NCBI GenBank assembly: GCA_028554755.1
Contig: JAPTOF010000001.1
Location: forward strand, 29,501,501-29,565,500
Source: Cordia subcordata
Lineage: Eukaryota > Streptophyta > Magnoliopsida > Boraginales > Cordiaceae
DNA: 64,000 bases
Direction of reading: 5' to 3'
Made by a program: the position numbers and the translations under genes. Positions 58,265-64,000 of the stretch are shown in pieces (the first letter of the stretch is position 1; every line of letters begins with the position of its first letter). The notes below the pieces were generated by a model. That model was given only the letters and a program-made list of their open reading frames with translations. It did no database searches and had not been told where the DNA came from.

Positions 58265-58464
58265 CCTTAAGCTGAGCAGGGGTGTGCCCATGGGAAGCTT
58301 GGACTTGAGTGTCTGGAATAGCTACTTGAAGAGATGCTTGGTAAAAATGTCTGCCACCTGGTCTTTAGTAGAAATATGAGAGACTCTCAAATTCTTGGAT
58401 AAAACCTGTTCTCTAATAATGTGGTAAACAATCTCTATGTGTTTTGTTCTCTCATGGAAAACTG
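58265..58464 (-). pseudogene. Copia RNase H C-terminal fragment
   Basis: Minus strand reads FHERTKHIEIVYHIIREQVL and TKDQVADIFTKHLFK, the end of copia RNase H. It is directly joined to a misplaced LTR piece at 58465. Confidence 0.8.
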
Positions 58465-58536
58465 TGACATTTGCTTTAACTACCACTCTGTGACATAATG
58501 CTAGCTGACTGCACCTATTTATTTACTAAGTCAGAG
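58465..58536 (-). repeat. Stray 72-bp LTR fragment inside the copia element
   Basis: tgacatttgct.taacta through ctaagtcagag matches the inner part of both LTRs (58178-58246 and 60512-60582). It sits between the RNase H fragment and the pre-integrase fragment, in the same orientation as the LTRs. Confidence 0.85.
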
Positions 58537-58963
58537 GGAAATCTATGAGCTTTAGCTACTGTACAAGAGTTACAAGCAGTTAAAATGGAATCAAATTTTA
58601 CATGAAGAATAGGAGACAAAATGGCAGTAACTTTCTTGGCTGGATGTCCCAATCTTTGGTGCCAAAGCATAGCTGAGGAATCAGGTCCACATGTGCAGCT
58701 CATTATTTTTGGAGAGAAAGATGAGGATGATGAATTGGAGTTGGAAGGAAACGTTTACAGGCCATTCTTACAAAGGCCCTAGAAGTGAACTTTGTGTGTA
58801 GCATTGTCCACCAGTAGGACCTCCTTAGCATTAAAGACAAGGGTGCAATTATTATCTTGAATGAATTTTGATATAGATAGCAAATTGGCAGAGATTTGTG
58901 GAACAAGCAAGACATTGGACAAATTGAAAGAGTGAGAGTCAATGAATAGCTCACCAGAACCAA
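58515..58963 (-). pseudogene. Copia protease linker and GAG-pre-integrase fragment
   Basis: MLWHQRLGHPAKKVTAILSP (near 58660-58600) is the GAG-pre-integrase motif W-H-x-R-L-G-H-P, followed by the zinc-binding C-NSC-T of the integrase N-terminus (CNSCTVAKAHRFPS). The upstream frame 58963-58703 belongs to the protease-to-integrase linker. Integrase stops at the stray LTR piece. Confidence 0.8.
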
Positions 58964-59137
58964 TACCTAAAATAGGAACAGTTTGGCTATTCCTAACTGC
59001 AACAGAGTCAGAGCCTTGATAAGGAGAGAATGAGGTTAGCTATTGCAGGTCATTCACAACATGTGTGTTGGCCTCTATATAAAGTACCCAGGCTCTCTCA
59101 ATGCAAATGAAGATGTTTGAGTTTGAACATGAAGCAC

Positions 59138-60165
59138 CTACTTCTCAGTCTGAGACCCTGCATAATTTGCTAGATCAAGTATGTACCAACAATCTTTGGC
59201 ACTATGATTTGGTTTGTCAAAGATCTGACAAACTACTTTTGGACCAGGAGGGATGTATGGTATAGGAATAGCTCTAGTTGCAGTAGGTAGAAGGCCTTGA
59301 GCAGTGCCAAATGTAGCAGGATTGAATTGACCAGGCTTTAGTGCAAGTTTTTGTCCTTTGCCCTTATTGTTTTGGTTTCTTCCCCTTCCTCTACCTTTTT
59401 TTAGATGCACCAGTACCTCTGCCTCGAGATGCATTAGCATAAAGCAGGGTATGCACATCCACAGAAGAGGAAGCAGAGGAAATAACCATTTGTTTGTTCA
59501 TTTGAAGATGAAGTTCTTCATTAATAAGATAGGAATTTAGCTCAGATAAAGTCGGAGGAGCAGTTCTTAGTCTCATATTAGATCTGAACGTCTCATATTC
59601 TGGTGGTAAGCCTCTCAAACATAAAAAACATTGTCTTATTCTGTAATAGGATCATCAACTACAGCTAAGCTATCTATTATAGTTTTAACTTCATCTAGAT
59701 AAGCCCGCATAGCTCTAGATCCTTTGTTCAAGTTGAGAAGCCTATTCTCAAGTTGATGAGCATGAGCACGACTTAAGGAACTATGCCTTTGTTCGAAGGT
59801 TTTCAAATAGATGATGAAGTTTGCAGATGCAAGATATGAGGCTAAACTGCTGAGGAAATGGATCCAAAAAGACAGTTCTGAAGGTGTTGATCTAAAGTCA
59901 TCCACTCATCATACTTAGGGTTTGGACATGGCTTGCCATTAACATCTTCCACTATTTTTGGAAGACATGGACTACAACCTACAACATGATTGAGAAGATG
60001 ATTGGCCTTGAGGATGCGCACCAGCTGAGATCTCCATACAAGATAGTTTGTTCCATCAAGCTTCACATGAACTAAGAAGTTGAAATTCTGGATGAAGAAT
60101 TTCAATCTAGCTGGCAAATCAACATCGAGAATAGCAGAAGTAGAGCCATTAATGGAGGTTGACAT
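59138..60165 (-). pseudogene. Copia gag
   Basis: ATG 60165 (MSTSINGSTSAI) gives the best start: the motif LDGTNYLVWRSQLVRIL follows in the usual place. Then SSLSRAHAHQLENRLLNL, MRAYLDEVKTIIDSLAVV, and after a frame change GLPPEYETFRSNMRLR and LSELNSYLINEE. The zinc knuckle is C-QI-F-DKPN-H-SAKD-C: the second Cys of CX2CX4HX4C is Phe, so it could not bind zinc normally. Confidence 0.85.
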
Positions 60166-60378
60166 AGCTTCAAGTGAGAAGATGATGAGAAACCTCTTGC
60201 TCAGCTGAAAAGGAGGATCACGAACAAGGAGAAGTGGCTCGCGAGTGCAGAGGAAGAAGATTGAGCTCAAAAACAACTCTGTAATGGCTGCGATTAAGGT
60301 TCTCCAGTGGAGAAATGAAAAAGAGAAACCCTAGGGTTTCCAAAAAATCTCCAGAACTTTCCTAGCTCTGAGATATCA

Positions 60379-60594
60379 TGAAGAGAAGGAGAAAAGAAAG
60401 AAAAGAGAGGAAAATTATCTGTTTCTCATTGAACAATTGAATAACAATTGCAAGTATTTATAGTATGAGGTAGCTATGTACAACTGTCAAACTACTATTG
60501 TAACTAACTATGACGTTTGCTATAACTACCACTCTGTTACATAATGCTAGCTTACTGCACTCATTTATTTACTAAGTCAGAGTATCCCTTATCA
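60379..60594 (-). repeat. Copia 5' LTR (216 bp)
   Basis: Starts TGAAGAGAAGG and ends CCCTTATCA. The adjoining gctctgagatatca (60364-60378) is the tRNA-iMet type PBS read on the other strand, with two extra bases. Confidence 0.9.
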
Positions 60595-60599
60595 ACATC

Positions 60600-61938
60600 T
60601 TATTGAAAACTTGTCTTATACTAAAATAGTTATTGCTCTTTTTATTTTCTTTTTTCCTTATCTTTTCTTGCTTTTAAATTATGCCATGTTTCAGTGTCAC
60701 AATTCATTGAATTGATCCTCATTAATGGATCAAAATTTTGGCCCCAATTTAGTTCCTCTTACTGTGTCTCCATCGTTTTGGCCATAATTACAATTTATTT
60801 CCTTTTTCAATTTATAATTCTTATCAATATTCATTGTTTTTAAATAACAGATATTCTTTTTTTAAATATACATATATATATATATATGTATGTTTATACA
60901 TATGTACATATATACATATCTATGTATGTATATATTGCTTGCATGATGTGAAAAGCTAGTATTTTACAAAATCTCAAAACAACGTACACTTTTTATATAA
61001 TAAGATATAAGCAATCATCTTATCACAAACATCTCATAAAAACTCAAACCAAACCATAATTTTCTATATAAAAAGGCATCTTGAAATAAGCCTATACCAA
61101 ACAAAGCATAAGCAGGGTCTCTTTTAAACAGAAAATCTACTTCAAGATATTGCATCCTTCTTGGAGGAAAGTTATATAGTGTCCTGGAAAGTAAGAAGCG
61201 TGGTAGCCAAATCCGATGCGAAATCCATATATCATCCAATAGCTTATGCTACATAGGAATAATAGAAATATAACATTTGCTTGAAGAAGATGGATTTGAT
61301 AGTTAATCACCAAGTTATCATGCTTCGAGGCATTCAGTATACATGTACAACACATCAATATACAGAGTTTTTCCCCCCAATTTTTCTCTTTCTACAATGT
61401 CATTTTTCCAACCCCAACAAAGATCAGAGAAATAACAATGCCTTGCTTTCCTCGTGCTCAAAGAATGACAAAGAGAGAGCAGTTCACAGATTTCCAAAGA
61501 AACATGACGTTCAATCTTTCCAAGGCGAGAACTACACATACATGTCAATAATAGAAATGATATAAAAATTCTACGGGATTAAGTTATTTTTCTCAAGGAT
61601 TAAATCAGACCAAACTAAGCATTATTCGATGAGATGAGGCAGGTTATCCTTTATTCTCAGGTTTTATGAAAGAAAAACTACCCTACAAAATTTTATAGAT
61701 CTGCAAACATATGAAAAGAGCTTCACATTCTGAATAAGGCTCTATCAGCTACATGGCTACATTTCTTAATCAATAAGAGGGCCAGAATTCCAAGAATAAC
61801 TTACATTCAAGGCACACTAACAATAGTAATATCTGTCTTGAATAAATTTCCAACAGCTACTGCTTTGAACCATCGAAAGACAGGAAAGGATCCATTGCAA
61901 ACACCTCATCAAGAAGCCATTCTAGGAGCAGTATATCA
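60600..61938. other. Intergenic and probable eIF2A 3' UTR; (TA/TG)n near 60865-60945
   Basis: 60865-60945 is a compound atatat/gtatgt microsatellite. The part next to the stop at 61939 should be the 3' UTR of the gene on the minus strand. Short frames here (61015-61565) have no recognisable domains. Confidence 0.4.
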
Positions 61939-62141
61939 TCATGTACTAGAAGCAGCCTCAGCGGCCTTCTTCTCCCGTTGTTTTTCCCTTTTCTTCTTGT
62001 TTCTCAATGCATTCTTGCTCATTTCGCTATTGCGAAGCATTTGAAAACACAGTTAGTAGATTCATATACACAAAAAAATAACTAAATAAAAGAGCATGCA
62101 CGCAGATCTTACCCTGAACCAGAAGGGCCTCCACCAAGTAG
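61939..62141 (-). CDS. Probable eIF2A, last two exons
   Basis: Minus strand. Exon 62141-62113 (29 bp, LLGGGPSGSG) is preceded by a pyrimidine-rich ...TTGACAG acceptor and followed by GTAAG. After an intron (62112-62037, ending AATAG), the last exon 62036-61939 encodes EMSKNALRNKKKREKQREKK, AAEAASST and a stop. The exons join in frame. The S-K-x-A-L-K/R-N-x-K-K-R-E-K basic tail is characteristic of the C-terminal part of eukaryotic initiation factor 2A, a WD-repeat protein involved in non-canonical initiator tRNA delivery. Upstream exons are not in the window; a copia element lies in the intron or has replaced them. Confidence 0.5.
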
Positions 62142-62970
62142 CTGTCAACATGAAAATGTGAAAATGATTAGTTCTTCAATCAAAGTTTGAGAGAGAGAAC
62201 AAAGGTGAACGATTGCACGAAGGGGGAAAGTTTTGATAAGACATGCAAGTAAGTTGGGAATTCTTGGAATCAGTAGGGTAGATCTTCAGTCAGTTGATAT
62301 GTAGTAAGCAAGAATTGGCCAACTTTGCAATTGAAGGGATGAATCCTGGAGTGCATTTTCCCTATTCCTATTTTGGGTTCCTTTTATTTAAGGGGTCAGC
62401 AAGAAGGTTATTACAATATTAGGCCCTACTCAAATTTCCAGACACCGGAGCAAAGAGTTTTCTTCAGGTACACCAAATTTAGGTCAGAATTTTATAATTA
62501 ATTATTATGTAATTCTAAAAGTAAAATTTTATTTCCAATGTCTTCCAGTGTGTATATTCAAGTCTATTTGTTGGCAGCCCCATTTGATATATACATCTAC
62601 AGAACACACAAATATATTTGTTAGCCAAAATATTCACTCCAGTATGACCGCAGGAGATTTTCATTGTATTTTTCAAGCAAATGAAAGGAATAGAATATGT
62701 ATTCCCAATTTTCTGTTTAACTCTTCTCTGTTCATCTTCTTCATGATCAAGATTCATCATTTAAAAAGACAAGAGGAGAAATATGTGTTGCCAATTATTG
62801 TTTTTACTTCTTTAGGACAAAGCTTTCTTAAATTGGAAGAAGATATCACATCATATACATACATCCTGGCCATGCACACTAGTCCTTATCTATGTGGGTA
62901 GTCATGGTCAACTATATGGATCAGATGTGGCACTCATTCCTGTCATTGAACTGTCTCTTTCATTCCTTAA
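62142..62970. other. Intron or intergenic DNA upstream of the eIF2A-like exons
   Basis: AT-rich, with no further exon recognised. The two overlapping short frames at 62515-62901 have no domain. Confidence 0.4.
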
Positions 62971-63141
62971 TGAGATAGAGAGAGAATTTAGAGATTCTCA
63001 TTATGAGTTAATGAATTGACATGCAAGGTCAGCTATTTATAGTAGACCTGGACTGCACACTCAAAGTCCACAACTACCGAACTAATCCTGTTACATTAGT
63101 TACATTGGTGGACATTCTAGAGACTAAGTATATCCTTTTCA
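62971..63141 (-). repeat. Copia 3' LTR (about 171 bp)
   Basis: The right border is firm: tatccttttca is followed by the PPT gcccccctcaagc (63142-63154, minus strand GCTTGAGGGGGGC). The left border (tgagatagag at 62971) is set by analogy with the LTR at 58 kb. Confidence 0.6.
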
Positions 63142-63158
63142 GCCCCCCTCAAGCTAAA

Positions 63159-64000
63159 CTAGATGTAGACACCAAGGGAAGCTTGGTCTTCACGCAGTAG
63201 AACTATTGCTAAGCCAAGGCTCTGGTAAACAGATAAGCTACCTATTCCTGGAGCAATATCAGACAGTTGCAATGACTTGGAGACGACCTGTTCCATGACA
63301 AAGTCGTAGTCTATCTCAATGTGTTCAGTTCCAGCATGAAACATAGGATTTATAGCTAGAGCCATTGTTGATACATTGTAACAATGCAAAACTGGTGTTG
63401 AAGTAGGAATAGCAAGATCTTGAAAATAGGTACGTTAGCCACTTGAGTTTTGAAGCTGAGTGAGCTATAGTTCTGTATTCTGCCTCTATAAAGGATCTTG
63501 CGACTATGTTGTTGCTTCTTTGAGCGCTATGAAATGATGTTTGGACCTAAGTAGATAATATGGCCTGTTGTGGACTTCCTGTCAGCAGAAGCTGATGCCC
63601 AGTCTAAGTCACTGTAGGCATACAGTTGTAGTTTCCCAGGTTGAAATAAGAGCCCATGGTCCATAGTTCCTTTGATATACCTCAATGTCCTTTTGATAGA
63701 GGCAAAGTCAGCTAAAGTTGGATTATGCATGTGTTGACACAAAGAACTTATGGCAAACAGCAACTCAAGCCTAGTCATTGTTAGGTATTGTAATGTCCCA
63801 ACAAGACTTCTAAATTGAGTACCATTAGCGTAAAGGATATCTTGATCTGTAGTCTTCAAGGAAGCTTTGGACAAAGTAGGTGTTTGAACTGACAAGCATA
63901 GTGCCATACCTGCTTGGTTGAGAATTTCCTTAGCATATTTTGTCTGATGAAGTATTCACCCTTTTAAAGTGTGTAACTTCTATGCCTAGGAATTATGACA
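63159..64000 (-). pseudogene. Copia RT end and RNase H, runs off the window
   Basis: From 63907: YANGTQFRSLVGTLQYLTMT, ELLFAISSLCQHMHNPTLAD, TLRYIKGTMDHGLLF and YSDLDWASASADRKSTTGHI (the D of copia RNase H). After frame changes NPMFHAGTEHIEIDYDFVME and an altered tail end at 63159. The highest-numbered bases, up to 64000, continue RT in another frame. It is decayed by at least two frameshifts. It is a different copia family from those at 9.5 and 58 kb by LTR and wording. Confidence 0.85.

Larger units (their letters stand above)
58045..60594 (-). mobile_element. Copia element with large internal deletion
   Basis: LTRs of 215 and 216 bp (58045-58259, 60379-60594) with a perfect 5-bp duplication acatc (58040-58044, 60595-60599). 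Minus-strand order: gag (60165 to about 59140), linker and GAG-pre-integrase (58963-58540), a 72-bp stray LTR piece (58465-58536), and the RNase H tail (58464-58265), then a PPT (ggcccccttaag, 58260-58271) and the 3' LTR. The integrase core and most of RT are missing. Confidence 0.9.

Noticed and set aside
61015..61565. Several overlapping frames on both strands between 61.0 and 61.6 kb
   Set aside because: No domain, overlapping in opposite directions, and in the expected 3' UTR or intergenic part next to the eIF2A-like gene.
1..64000. tRNA, rRNA or snoRNA genes
   Set aside because: Only primer binding sites complementary to tRNA 3' ends were seen; no cloverleaf with A and B boxes was recognised by eye.

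Overview
This is plant nuclear DNA, most likely from a eudicot. The window is AT-rich and almost wholly built of nested transposable elements of typical plant lineages: Athila-like and chromovirus-like Ty3/gypsy, Ty1/copia, L1-type LINEs with RNase H, hAT, PIF/Harbinger, a possible CACTA end and a MULE-like element. There is one decayed plant receptor-kinase locus, a decayed piece of plastid rbcL, and what looks like the 3' end of one ordinary host gene. I see no prokaryotic, organellar-genome or viral context.

Layout. 1-3.4 kb: intergenic DNA with a fold-back element (~1390-1890), a hAT element with a perfect 8-bp target duplication (2217-2872) and a LINE remnant. 3.44-22.7 kb: one old PIF/Harbinger element, split by later insertions. 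A solo LTR lies in its left arm (3629-4952). A hAT element (6754-20749, TSD ATTTGTGG) is inserted in its ORF1, and a MITE (20901-21374, TSD TTA) lies in the same ORF. Inside the hAT sits an L1-type LINE (~6985-16620), itself split by a short-LTR copia element (9544-13268, TSD TAGCT). Next to the LINE tail is a chromovirus that lost its reverse transcriptase and integrase (16663-20178). 22.8-30.8 kb: a CACTA-like end, two decayed Athila-type LTRs, a broken gypsy gag-protease-RT and its probable LTR, which holds the rbcL fragment.

31.0-36.2 kb: an LRR receptor kinase of the non-RD (FLS2/EFR/Xa21-like, LRR-XII) kind on the minus strand. It has a full exon structure but two nonsense codons, and is flanked on both sides by partial paralogues. 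Its upstream DNA has been copied several times (35.8-41.8 kb). A MITE in that duplicated unit was hit differently in each copy. At 37.3-39.0 kb a LINE fragment interrupts it. At 41.8-55.4 kb an 11-kb Athila-like element (41804-52920) and a 1.9-kb solo LTR (53015-54956, TSD AAAAT) interrupt it.

55.9-64 kb: a terminal-inverted-repeat element holding a tandemly duplicated coding fragment, a LINE 3' end, a Harbinger-type MITE (57616-58016), a rearranged copia element (58045-60594, TSD ACATC), then the probable last two exons of eIF2A on the minus strand (61939-62141). The window ends in another copia element on the minus strand.

No element here looks able to move on its own and no novel system is evident. 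The main value of the window is a nested record that can be rebuilt to the base at several junctions, together with several unusual rearrangements (inverted integrase-RT piece, LTR piece at a deletion junction, pol-less chromovirus, rbcL fragment in a probable LTR). All identifications rest on reading translations and repeats by eye; no database search was run.
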